From assembly GCA_020446285.1 (NCBI GenBank), contig JAGREZ010000560.1, forward strand, positions 1-8,730: a stretch of DNA of 8,730 nucleotides, read 5' to 3'. How positions within the stretch are numbered: position 1 is the stretch's first letter; every line of letters starts with the position of its first letter. Below, in pieces: positions 1 to 6,337 of this stretch. This DNA comes from Geminicoccaceae bacterium (GTDB taxonomy: Bacteria > Pseudomonadota > Alphaproteobacteria > Geminicoccales > Geminicoccaceae). The position numbers were made by a program, and so were the translations under genes. The notes beneath the pieces are model-generated. The model was not told the DNA's origin. It saw only the letters and a program-made list of their open reading frames with translations, and searched no databases.

Positions 1-1344
1 TTCGGCCTCGAAGATACCGGCGAGCACGAAGCCGATGACGAACGGCCCGAGCGGTACGCGGGCACGGTCGAGACCGAAACCGATGATGCCGAAGGCGATC
101 ACCACCCACACATCGTACATCCGGTTGGAAAGCGCATAGGCTCCGACGACACAGCAGACGAAGATGACCGGCAGCAGAATCGCCTTGTCGAACACAATAA
201 CCCGCGCGATCCACCTGACCGACAGCGTCATGATGATGAACATCAGGATATTGGCCACCAGATAGGCTGCCATGAGCGCCCAGACGAAATCGCCATTGGT
301 CAGGAAAAGCAGAGGTCCGGGCTGGATATTGTGGAGAATGAGCGCCGAGAGGAGAATGGCGTCGATCGGGCTTCCGGGAATGCCCATGGTGATCATCGGT
401 ATGAGCGCGCCGCCGACATTGGCGTTGTTGGCGGCCTCGGAAGCGACGATTCCCTCGTCATGCCCGGTGCCGAACTTCTCCGGCGTGCGCGACAGGCTCC
501 GCGCCGTGGCATAGGCGACCATCGAGGAAATGCTCGCGCCGACGCCGGGCAGGATGCCGATCCAGGTGCCGATGACGCCCGAGCGCACGATATTGACGGA
601 ATGTCGCGCCCACTCGCGCAGGCCGATGCTCACCCGCGAGGTACCGAGTGCGAGCGAGACCGGTGCCTTGTTGATCTCGAAAGCGTCCTCGATGATCTGG
701 CTCATGACGAAGACGCCGAGCAGCACCGGCAACAGCTTGAAGCCGTCGGCGAGTTCGTTGTAACCCATGGTGAGACGCAGTTGGCCGTCGGATTCATTGA
801 GGCCCGGCATCGCGAACAGCATGCCGAGAAAGCCGGCGATCAGGCCCTTGACCATGCTTCCCTGACTGATGCTGGCGATAAGCACGATGGCCATCAGCAC
901 CATGGTGAAATATTCCCACGGACTGAACTGCATCGCCCATTTCGAGAGCGGCGGCGAGAGTAACACGAGAAACACGCCGGCAATGAGTCCGCCGACCAGC
1001 GATGCGCCGATACCGAGTGCCAGCGCCCTCTCGGGCTGGCCACCCTGCGCCATCGGATAACCGTCGAATGTGGTCATGATCGACGATGGCGTTCCGGGCA
1101 TTCTCAGGAGCGTTGCCGAGATGAGGCCGCCCGACACCGAGCCCACATACATGGCCACCAGCAGCACCAGCGCCTCGGTGCTGTCCATGTAGAAGGTGAG
1201 CGGCATGGTCAGCGTGATCAGCATGCCGCCCGTCAGGCCGGGCACCGCGCCGACGAAGATGCCGAGAAAGGTGCCGAGAAGAACCCAGAAGAACGGCCAT
1301 GGCTGGGCGATGTAGAAGAGCGCATTGACGAGGTCGGCGAGCAC
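1..1344 (-). CDS. tctA: TctA-family large permease subunit of a tripartite tricarboxylate transporter, C-terminus cut by window edge
   Basis: This is the large membrane subunit of a TTT transporter, which moves carboxylate-type solutes across the inner membrane together with TctB and the periplasmic TctC. The frame is open for 448 codons to the window edge; the family is about 500 residues, so roughly the last 50 are missing. The protein is hydrophobic throughout. It has the two half-repeat proline-glycine motifs of TctA: GAVPGL near residues 32-37 and LPGVG near 265-269. A further conserved stretch, MPGTPSSIMTTFDGYPMA, lies around residues 82-99. The start is GTG at 1344, directly after the tctB stop codon (TGA then GTG) and in the same frame. 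A perfect AGGAGG lies 8 bases upstream, inside the last codons of tctB. Family assignment is firm; the substrate is unknown. Confidence 0.93.
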   Translation of the reverse strand, partial: MLADLVNALFYIAQPWPFFWVLLGTFLGIFVGAVPGLTGGMLITLTMPLTFYMDSTEALVLLVAMYVGSVSGGLISATLLRMPGTPSSIMTTFDGYPMAQGGQPERALALGIGASLVGGLIAGVFLVLLSPPLSKWAMQFSPWEYFTMVLMAIVLIASISQGSMVKGLIAGFLGMLFAMPGLNESDGQLRLTMGYNELADGFKLLPVLLGVFVMSQIIEDAFEINKAPVSLALGTSRVSIGLREWARHSVNIVRSGVIGTWIGILPGVGASISSMVAYATARSLSRTPEKFGTGHDEGIVASEAANNANVGGALIPMITMGIPGSPIDAILLSALILHNIQPGPLLFLTNGDFVWALMAAYLVANILMFIIMTLSVRWIARVIVFDKAILLPVIFVCCVVGAYALSNRMYDVWVVIAFGIIGFGLDRARVPLGPFVIGFVLAGIFEAE

Positions 1345-1857
1345 TCAACCTGCCTCCTGCCAGAAGGATTCTTGCGGCAGGTCGATATAGAGAATGTCGG
1401 TGAGGATCACATTGAGACCGTAACCGCAAAGGAGCGCCACGATCGCGATCACACCCAGTGCACGCGGTCGCCAGCGGGCCAGGACACCGCCCATGAGCAG
1501 GATGAAGAGAGCCGATGCCGGCGCGAAACCGAGCCATCCGAACTGCATGGCCGCGACATAGAGCGCCGGCAGGACCGCCGACATGAGGGCAACCAGCGGC
1601 GATGTCGCAACCGGCTCGTCCGCCGATCCTTCATGCTCCTGCGGTGGCTTTCGCAGACAACGGATGAGCAGGATGAAGGCAAGCCCCATCAGGAGTCCGG
1701 CAACCAGCCGCGGCACCGCCGCCGAGCCGAGGGGATCGAAAAAGGGCGGCGGCAGCTTGTCCGCCTCGCGGATCACGAGCCCGCCAAAGAGCAGGAGTAC
1801 GAACGCAAGAGCACTGTCCTGCCGCCGCCAATCCGAAACCAGGAACCGGTCAAACAC
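1345..1857 (-). CDS. tctB: TctB-family small permease subunit of a tripartite tricarboxylate transporter
   Basis: This is the small, four-helix membrane subunit that partners TctA in TTT transporters. The family is poorly conserved in sequence. The identification rests on its position between tctC and tctA, its size, and its layout: a hydrophobic helix soon after the start (ALAFVLLLFGGLVI), a second helix (LVAGLLMGLAFILLI), a charged loop, then two or three closely spaced helices near the end. The chosen start, GTG at 1857, gives 170 residues, normal for the family, and leaves a 29-base gap after tctC. A purine-rich AGGCGAG lies upstream but is a weak ribosome site. An alternative GTG at 1941 would give 198 residues and overlap the end of tctC by 55 bases. 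The extra 28 residues look like out-of-frame tctC rather than family sequence. The stop abuts the tctA start. Confidence 0.82.
   Translation of the reverse strand: MFDRFLVSDWRRQDSALAFVLLLFGGLVIREADKLPPPFFDPLGSAAVPRLVAGLLMGLAFILLIRCLRKPPQEHEGSADEPVATSPLVALMSAVLPALYVAAMQFGWLGFAPASALFILLMGGVLARWRPRALGVIAIVALLCGYGLNVILTDILYIDLPQESFWQEAG
1353..1358 (-). promoter_or_regulatory. Ribosome binding site of tctA
   Basis: On the minus strand this reads AGGAGG, a perfect Shine-Dalgarno sequence. It sits inside the last codons of tctB, 8 bases before the GTG at 1344. It decides the tctA start: the preceding in-frame codon is the tctB TGA, so no earlier start is possible in this frame. The arrangement suggests translational coupling of tctB and tctA. 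Confidence 0.8.
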
Positions 1858-1886
1858 GGAGGAATGCTCGCCTGAGACCGGACGGT

Positions 1887-2885
1887 TTATTTCTGCAACT
1901 CGCGCGCCTTCGCCACGAGCGGCTCGGTGTGCGCCTTCCACCCGTCGAGCTCGGCGCGCAACGCATCCGGCTCGACATAGGCCGGCACGACACCGAGCTC
2001 GTTGAAACGCGCCTGAACTTCCTCGTCCGCCATCGCAGTGCGCAGCGCATTGACGAGATGGTCCCGGATGTCCTCGGGTGTGCCCTTGGGAGCCAGCCAG
2101 ATGCGGTTGGCCTTGGCGATCACGTCGATCCCCTGTTCGCGCGCAGTCGGCACATCGGGAAGCTGTTCAAGCCGTTCCTCGGAGAACATCACGATGGGTT
2201 TGAGATCGGCATCAGCCCACTTGATGAATTCGAGCGAACCGAAGATGGCGAAATCGGTGTGCATGGCCACGACCGACGGAAAGCGCTTGGCTCCGCCGCC
2301 CGTCTGCACATAACGGAACTGGACACCGGCGGCATCGGCGACCATGAGCGGCACGAAATGCACCGGCAGGCCGACATTGGTGGCGCATTTGACCGTATCG
2401 GGATGCTCGCGCGCGGCCTCGATCAGTTCCCCGAAGGTCTGATAGGGTGAATTCACCGAAACGCCGAAACCGAGGTCACCGTAGCCGGTGGCTCCCAGAA
2501 TCTCGAAACTCTCATGGTCGAAGTCGGAGACACCCATGGCTGCCGAAGTGATGAGCCCCTCATGCCAGAACCCGACCGTATATCCGTCCGGTGCGGCGTC
2601 CTTGATCTCGCGCGTACCGATGGTTCCACCGGCACCGGGCATATTGACGATGACCACATCCGCACCGAGAACATCGGGATGGCTCTCGAAATAGCGCTGG
2701 AGAATGCGTGCGACCGAGTCCATTCCGCCGCCGGCCTGTGTCGGCACGACGATCTTGATGGGTTTTTCCGGATAGGCCGCGAGTGCCGGGTCTGATGCCC
2801 CGATGCAAAGGAAAACGGCCAGCGCCGCCATGCGGCCCACGCCGACCAGGAATTTCCGTCGCGGATCACCCGTCCGGGCATTCAT
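1887..2885 (-). CDS. tctC: TctC/Bug-family periplasmic substrate-binding protein with a Tat-type signal peptide
   Basis: This is the solute receptor of the TTT transporter. It is a 332-residue protein of the Bug/TctC family that captures a small, usually carboxylated, ligand in the periplasm and delivers it to TctAB. The N-terminus carries RRKFL at residues 9-13, a hydrophobic stretch (about 19-31), and an ALAA cleavage region near residue 36, as in twin-arginine signal peptides. The mature part starts with the family hallmark KPIKIVVPTQAGGGMD (residues 41-56). It then has an N-MPGAGGTIG segment, a second hallmark of the fold. The ATG at 2885 is preceded by a strong GGGGGAGG seven bases upstream. 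It is the first gene of the operon tctC-tctB-tctA. Ligand identity cannot be inferred: Bug proteins bind citrate, glutamate, nicotinate, terephthalate and many others. Confidence 0.93.
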   Translation of the reverse strand: MNARTGDPRRKFLVGVGRMAALAVFLCIGASDPALAAYPEKPIKIVVPTQAGGGMDSVARILQRYFESHPDVLGADVVIVNMPGAGGTIGTREIKDAAPDGYTVGFWHEGLITSAAMGVSDFDHESFEILGATGYGDLGFGVSVNSPYQTFGELIEAAREHPDTVKCATNVGLPVHFVPLMVADAAGVQFRYVQTGGGAKRFPSVVAMHTDFAIFGSLEFIKWADADLKPIVMFSEERLEQLPDVPTAREQGIDVIAKANRIWLAPKGTPEDIRDHLVNALRTAMADEEVQARFNELGVVPAYVEPDALRAELDGWKAHTEPLVAKARELQK

Positions 2886-2926
2886 CGTATGACCTCCCCC
2901 GAAAGCTCAAGCTCTCTTGTTGCATG

Positions 2927-2956
2927 AATATGCCAACAGCTCTCAAAATTCGGCAA
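2927..2956 (-). promoter_or_regulatory. Candidate sigma70-type promoter for the tctCBA operon
   Basis: Read on the minus strand, TTGCCG (2956-2951) is followed after 18 bases by CATATT (2932-2927), each matching four of six consensus bases. Transcription would start near 2920 and leave a leader of about 35 bases before tctC. The -35 element overlaps the left arm of the inverted repeat at 2954-2988, which would suit an operator. Matches are imperfect, so this is a candidate only. Confidence 0.35.
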
Positions 2957-2988
2957 GAAGTATTGGTAACCATAGTGATTACTTCTTG
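2954..2988. repeat. Perfect 9-bp inverted repeat (possible operator) in the tctC/DUF6460 divergent region
   Basis: CAAGAAGTA at 2954-2962 is repeated in inverse as TACTTCTTG at 2980-2988, with a 17-base spacer. The spacer itself contains the small palindrome TGGT-A-ACCA (2964-2972). The element lies in the most AT-rich part of the window, about 70-100 bases upstream of the tctC start, and overlaps a candidate -35 element. It looks like a dimeric regulator binding site, for example for a regulator of the transporter operon. No regulator gene is in the window. Confidence 0.5.
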
Positions 2989-3059
2989 GAATATGACAAT
3001 GAATGGGCGATCCGCGCCGTCTGGCAGCATGCGGCAGGGATACGGGGCCGGATGCGGGG

Positions 3060-3088
3060 TTGCCGGGCCGGATCGTCGCTTCTATATC
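3060..3088 (+). promoter_or_regulatory. Candidate sigma70-type promoter for the DUF6460-like gene
   Basis: TTGCCG (3060-3065) and TATATC (3083-3088) are separated by exactly 17 bases, each matching four of six consensus positions. Transcription would begin near 3095, about 20 bases before the ATG at 3113 and 45 before the alternative TTG at 3140. Spacing and position are good, sequence match is moderate. Confidence 0.35.
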
Positions 3089-3112
3089 GGCGACGTTCCC
3101 CCCGCACACCGG

Positions 3113-3397
3113 ATGGGGGGCAAAGCTGAGAGATGCTTCTTGCCAAGGATCACGTTCGGCACGGTCATCAAGCTCCTGCTCGCCTCGCTCGTGGTCGGCA
3201 TGGCGCTCGCCTGGCTCGAGCTCTCGCCGCGCGAGCTGCTTTCATGGGCGCAACAGCAGCTCGCCGAAATCGTCGGCAATGCCAGCGACTATGTCCAGTG
3301 GGCGGTGAGCTATGTGCTGCTTGGTGCCGTGATCGTGGTGCCGATCTGGCTCCTGTCCTATTTCTGGCGCGCTGCCCGGAGCAAGGGCAAGGAGTGA
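3113..3397 (+). CDS. Small two-helix membrane protein, DUF6460-like
   Basis: This encodes a 94-residue protein of unknown function. It has two hydrophobic segments, at about residues 17-35 and 64-84. Between them is an amphipathic, glutamine-rich stretch (SWAQQQLAEIVGNA), and a basic tail (RAARSKGKE) follows. The ending LLGAVIVVPIWLL is typical of the alphaproteobacterial DUF6460 domain, which I recognise from its pattern only. The start is uncertain. ATG at 3113 has no clear ribosome site. TTG at 3140 has a GAGAG a few bases upstream and would give 85 residues beginning just before PRITFG. The frame stays open far upstream, but that part overlaps tctC in antisense and is not protein-like. 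The gene is divergent from tctC and stands alone, 230 bases before the MFS gene. Confidence 0.75.
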   Translation: MGGKAERCFLPRITFGTVIKLLLASLVVGMALAWLELSPRELLSWAQQQLAEIVGNASDYVQWAVSYVLLGAVIVVPIWLLSYFWRAARSKGKE

Positions 3398-3417
3398 GCG
3401 CGGGGGACACACCGCGC
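3398..3417 (+). other. GC-rich hairpin immediately after the DUF6460-like gene
   Basis: GCGCGG (3398-3403) and CCGCGC (3412-3417) can pair around an 8-base loop, starting at the base after the TGA stop. There is no run of T after it, so it is not a textbook intrinsic terminator. It may slow or protect the transcript end, or be chance in GC-rich DNA. Confidence 0.25.
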
Positions 3418-3475
3418 GACATGGCGCCAACGCTTCCCGTTCATCCCTGTGCCTGAAACCTGCAGCTATCGGAAA

Positions 3476-3496
3476 ACACCGGTTTTGACACCGGTT
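3476..3496 (+). repeat. Short direct repeat ACACCGGTT, 12-base period, upstream of the MFS gene
   Basis: ACACCGGTT occurs at 3476-3484 and again at 3488-3496. A perfect -35 hexamer TTGACA (3485-3490) bridges the two copies, but no good -10 is found 16-18 bases downstream. The rest of the 230-base gap (3398-3627) shows no gene. The repeat could be a regulator site about 130-150 bases before the MFS start. Confidence 0.3.
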
Positions 3497-3627
3497 GAGC
3501 GTTCGTTCGCGGCGACGGGGCCATGCAAAGGGCACTGAATATGATGTTTCGCACATCCGCTAGCATAAGCTCTCGCCATCTCCCAGCGTCGGTTGTAGGG
3601 TCCGGTCATTGAATACAGGGATCCGTC

Positions 3628-4836
3628 ATGGGAAACCGTCCAGCGCTTCGGATCTTGAATCTGGCGCATTTCATTGATCACTATTTCATGCTGATTTTTC
3701 CAACCGCTGTGCTTGCCTTGCACAAGGAATGGGGAATGAGCTACAGCGACGCGCTCAGTCTGGGCGCGCCGGCATTTATTCTATACGCAGCCGCAACGCT
3801 GCCTTGCGGCTGGCTTGGCGACATGTTCCGTGGCGCCACGATGATGCGTGTCTTTTTCTTCGGAATCGGAGTCAGTGCCATTCTCGTTGGCCTGGCGCCC
3901 GATCCCCTCGCGCTGATGTTTGCCATGGCCGCCCTCGGCCTTTTTGCGGCAATCTATCATCCGGTTGCAACGGCGATGATCGTGAATCTTGCCGAACGCC
4001 CGGGACGCGAACTCGGCATAAACGGTGTGTATGGCAATCTCGGCGTGGCGCTCGCGGCTGCCGTGACCGGCCTGCTGGCGGCATGGATCAGCTGGCGTGC
4101 GGCATTCATTGTCCCGGGTGTCGTCGCGGTCGCACTCGGCGTCTACTATCTCTTTCACTCCCGCCCGGGCGGTGGTGCCACAGGCCGGGACATCGAGCGG
4201 CCAGATCCCAGCCCCTCCGCCTCGGCCCAGCTCAACGTATTCCTCATCGTCGGCGTCACCGCCCTTTTCGGTGGCTTCGTCTTCGCTGGCGTGACCGTGG
4301 CGCTGCCCAAACTGTTCGAGGAAAGGCTGAGCGCCGAAACGCTGGGTATTGCAGGCATCGGCATCATCACCACAGCCGTGTTCTTCACAGCCTCCTTCAC
4401 CCAGCTCTTCACCGGCCGGCTTATCGACCGGATCGGCCCGCGACCGGTCCTCATCATCGCCACCGGATTGCAGGCGCCGCTTCTGCTCGCCGTGGCGTTC
4501 CTGCCGGGAACGCTCGCCGTGCCGCTCGCCGTGCCGCTCATGCTCGTGATCTTCGGCGCCATACCGGTATCGAGCTGGCTTTTGGGCCGCTATGTCGGCA
4601 AGGCTTGGCGAAGCCGCGCATACAGCATGCAGTTCGTGCTCGCCCTCGGCGTCAACGCCGCCATCATACCCGTGATTTCAGGACTTTACGAGCAGACCGG
4701 GTCAACCTCCACACTGTTCGTGATCCTCGCTGCCTGCTCGTTGCTCATCTGCATGGTATCCCTGCGTCTCCCGGACAATGCGGCATTGCTCCGTGACACG
4801 ACGTCCCTGCGCGCGGCGGAATCCACCGCCGCCTGA
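3628..4836 (+). CDS. MFS transporter, fosmidomycin-resistance (FSR)-like
   Basis: This is a 402-residue, highly hydrophobic protein with the length and helix pattern of a 12-helix major facilitator, presumably a proton-driven exporter in the inner membrane. Features resembling the FSR branch are HFIDHY with a nearby FP (residues 14-25), the loop 2-3 motif GWLGDMFRG, the IYHP tetrad at 109-112, and GVYGNLGVALAA in the fifth helix. A polar linker (SRPGGGATGRDIERPDPSPS) splits the two six-helix halves. The second loop motif LIDRIGPRP lies in the C-terminal half. The ATG at 3628 has an AGGGA a few bases upstream. The first 40-50 codons are richer in A/T-ending codons than the rest. A tandem 12-base duplication encodes LAVPLAVP near residue 297. 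The substrate is unknown; FSR-like proteins export many compounds, and drug resistance should not be assumed. Confidence 0.88.
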   Translation: MGNRPALRILNLAHFIDHYFMLIFPTAVLALHKEWGMSYSDALSLGAPAFILYAAATLPCGWLGDMFRGATMMRVFFFGIGVSAILVGLAPDPLALMFAMAALGLFAAIYHPVATAMIVNLAERPGRELGINGVYGNLGVALAAAVTGLLAAWISWRAAFIVPGVVAVALGVYYLFHSRPGGGATGRDIERPDPSPSASAQLNVFLIVGVTALFGGFVFAGVTVALPKLFEERLSAETLGIAGIGIITTAVFFTASFTQLFTGRLIDRIGPRPVLIIATGLQAPLLLAVAFLPGTLAVPLAVPLMLVIFGAIPVSSWLLGRYVGKAWRSRAYSMQFVLALGVNAAIIPVISGLYEQTGSTSTLFVILAACSLLICMVSLRLPDNAALLRDTTSLRAAESTAA

Positions 4837-4875
4837 CAGCTTGCGCGTCGTCGGCATTTGCCGGTTCTGCTGCCA

Positions 4876-4904
4876 GAGTGGTTTCACCCGAGCGGGAACC
4901 GCTC
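4876..4904 (+). other. Stem-loop between the MFS gene and gloA
   Basis: GAGTGGTTTC (4876-4885) can pair with GGAACCGCTC (4895-4904), giving ten base pairs including two G-U, around a 9-base loop. It sits 40 bases after the MFS stop and about 55 before the gloA start. There is no T run, so it may be a Rho-dependent end, a processing site or an mRNA leader element of gloA. Confidence 0.35.
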
Positions 4905-4957
4905 TAGAACATGCCACGTTATCGCCTGAATGACGACACGGAGGAGAGGAAGCGAGG

Positions 4958-5398
4958 ATGCGCTATCTGCATACCATGGTCCGGGTGAAGGATCTCGACC
5001 AGTCGATGGATTTCTACTGCAACAAGATGGGCATGAAGGAGGTTCGCAGGATCGAGAACGAGGGTGGACGTTTCACGCTCGTCTTCCTGAGTGCCGGCGA
5101 CGACACCGCCGAAGCGGCGGAGAAACGGGCGCCGTTGCTGGAACTCACCTACAACTGGGATACCGAGGACTATACCGGCGGAAGGAACTTCGGCCACCTC
5201 GCCTATGAAGTCGACAATGTCTACGACTTCTGCCAGCGGATGCTGGACATGGGCGTGACCGTCAACCGTCCTCCGCGCGACGGACACATGGCGTTCATCA
5301 AGTCTCCGGACGGCATCTCGTTCGAGATCCTGCAGAAGGGCGACCACCTGCCCGCAGCCGAACCATGGGCGTCAATGCCCAATACCGGCAGCTGGTAA
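4958..5398 (+). CDS. gloA: Glyoxalase I (lactoylglutathione lyase), VOC family
   Basis: This enzyme isomerises the hemithioacetal of methylglyoxal and glutathione to S-lactoylglutathione, the first step of methylglyoxal detoxification in the cytosol. It has 146 residues, close to the bacterial norm of 135-145, and shows the two beta-alpha-beta-beta-beta VOC modules. The four metal ligands are in place: H5, E62 (LLELT), H80 (GHLAYEV) and E123 (SFEILQK). The short loop lengths resemble the Ni(II)-type bacterial enzymes. The C-terminal EPWASMPNTGSW tail is common in alphaproteobacterial GloA. The ATG at 4958 has a purine-rich site (GGAGGAGAGGAAGCGAGG) just before it. The gene lies 121 bases after the MFS gene on the same strand and ends at a strong terminator. 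Its partner glyoxalase II is not in the window. Confidence 0.95.
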   Translation: MRYLHTMVRVKDLDQSMDFYCNKMGMKEVRRIENEGGRFTLVFLSAGDDTAEAAEKRAPLLELTYNWDTEDYTGGRNFGHLAYEVDNVYDFCQRMLDMGVTVNRPPRDGHMAFIKSPDGISFEILQKGDHLPAAEPWASMPNTGSW

Positions 5399-5420
5399 CA
5401 CCCCTGCCCCGAACGGAAGA

Positions 5421-5450
5421 AGCCCGGTCTCGAACGAGGCCGGGCTTTTT
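5421..5450 (+). terminator. Intrinsic terminator after gloA
   Basis: An 11-bp stem, AGCCCGGTCTC (5421-5431) with GAGGCCGGGCT (5436-5446), closes a GAAC loop and runs into TTTTT. One pair is G-U. It starts 22 bases after the gloA stop. On the opposite strand the trailing CTTCTTCC is only partly T-rich, so it may also weakly stop transcripts arriving from tatC, whose stop is 50 bases away. Confidence 0.9.
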
Positions 5451-5500
5451 CATTGCCGGCGGAACAGATCAGGGCCGGCGGAAAACGCGCCTGGCTCAGT

Positions 5501-6331
5501 TCAGTTCGTCAGATCGGTGGATTCCTCATCCGCGGACTCCTCTTCCTCCCGCTCGGCACGCTTGCGTTCCGCCATCCGCACCATGACGATGGAAATCTCG
5601 TAGAGGATGATGATCGGAATGCCTAGGCCGATCTGGCTGATGATGTCCGGCGGGGTCAGCAGGGCTGCTACAACGAACGTGATGACCACCGCATATTTGC
5701 GGTTCCGCGCGAGCCCTTCGGACGAGACGAGCCCGACCCGTCCCATGAGCGTCAGTGCGACCGGCAGCTGGAAGCAGAGGCCGAAGGCGAAGATCAGCTT
5801 CATCACCAGATCGAGATATTCGCCAACTCGTGCCTCGAGTTGGATGGGCAATACCCCCTCACCTCCCGGGGAGGCGAAGCTCAGGAAGAAACGCCAGGCC
5901 AGCGGAAAGATGACGTAATAGACCATCGCCCCGCCGAAGAAGAACAGGACCGGCGTGGCGACGAGAAAGGGCAGGAATGCCTGCTTCTCGTTTCGATAGA
6001 GGCCGGGAGCGATGAACAGCCAGAGCTGGCTCGCTATGAACGGAAACGTGATGAACAGTCCGGCGAAGAAGGCGATCTTGAGATAGGTGAAGAAGACTTC
6101 CGTGAGCGCCGTGTAGATCATGCGCGTGCAGGCACCCTGCTCGCCCGCCGCCGCACCTTCGAGGCAGATGTCGGCGAGTGGCCGGGTGAGGAAGACGTAG
6201 ATGTCCTCGGCGAAGAAGTAGCAGACGAGAAAGCCGATGAGCACGGCACCGGCCGAATACATGAGCCGGTTGCGCAGTTCGATCAGGTGATCGAGGAGCG
6301 GCAGTTCGCGATCGTCGATATCCTTGAGCAC
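5501..6331 (-). CDS. tatC: Twin-arginine translocase subunit TatC
   Basis: TatC is the six-helix core of the Tat translocase. With TatB it binds twin-arginine signal peptides and then recruits TatA to pass folded proteins across the inner membrane. The 276-residue protein has the N-terminal signature LLDHLIELRNRL, with E18 matching the signal-binding glutamate of E. coli TatC (E15). It also has FIAPGLYRNEKQAFLP, with E115 matching E103. The TALTEVFFTYLK segment and the closing helices (TPPDIISQIGLGIPIIILYE) are also typical. The first periplasmic loop has an insertion flanked by C56 and C68. The tail is highly charged and acidic (residues about 255-276). The start is GTG at 6331, six bases after the tatB stop. 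It is the last gene of the cluster and faces gloA. Confidence 0.97.
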   Translation of the reverse strand: MLKDIDDRELPLLDHLIELRNRLMYSAGAVLIGFLVCYFFAEDIYVFLTRPLADICLEGAAAGEQGACTRMIYTALTEVFFTYLKIAFFAGLFITFPFIASQLWLFIAPGLYRNEKQAFLPFLVATPVLFFFGGAMVYYVIFPLAWRFFLSFASPGGEGVLPIQLEARVGEYLDLVMKLIFAFGLCFQLPVALTLMGRVGLVSSEGLARNRKYAVVITFVVAALLTPPDIISQIGLGIPIIILYEISIVMVRMAERKRAEREEEESADEESTDLTN

Positions 6332-6337
6332 CTGAGC

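Noticed and set aside
331..963. A 210-codon plus-strand frame opposite tctA
   Set aside because: It is antisense to the continuous TctA frame and shows D/H/R-rich shadow composition.
794..1537. A 247-codon minus-strand frame across the tctB/tctA junction
   Set aside because: It is out of frame with both transporter genes and rich in R and H; the TctA frame with its GTG start explains the region.
3466..3723. An 85-codon minus-strand frame upstream of and overlapping the MFS start
   Set aside because: It overlaps the conserved MFS N-terminus in antisense and shows no recognisable domain or ribosome site.
3729..4796. A 355-codon plus-strand frame inside the MFS gene
   Set aside because: It is very rich in R, H and C with no membrane pattern, while the overlapping frame is an unmistakable MFS transporter.
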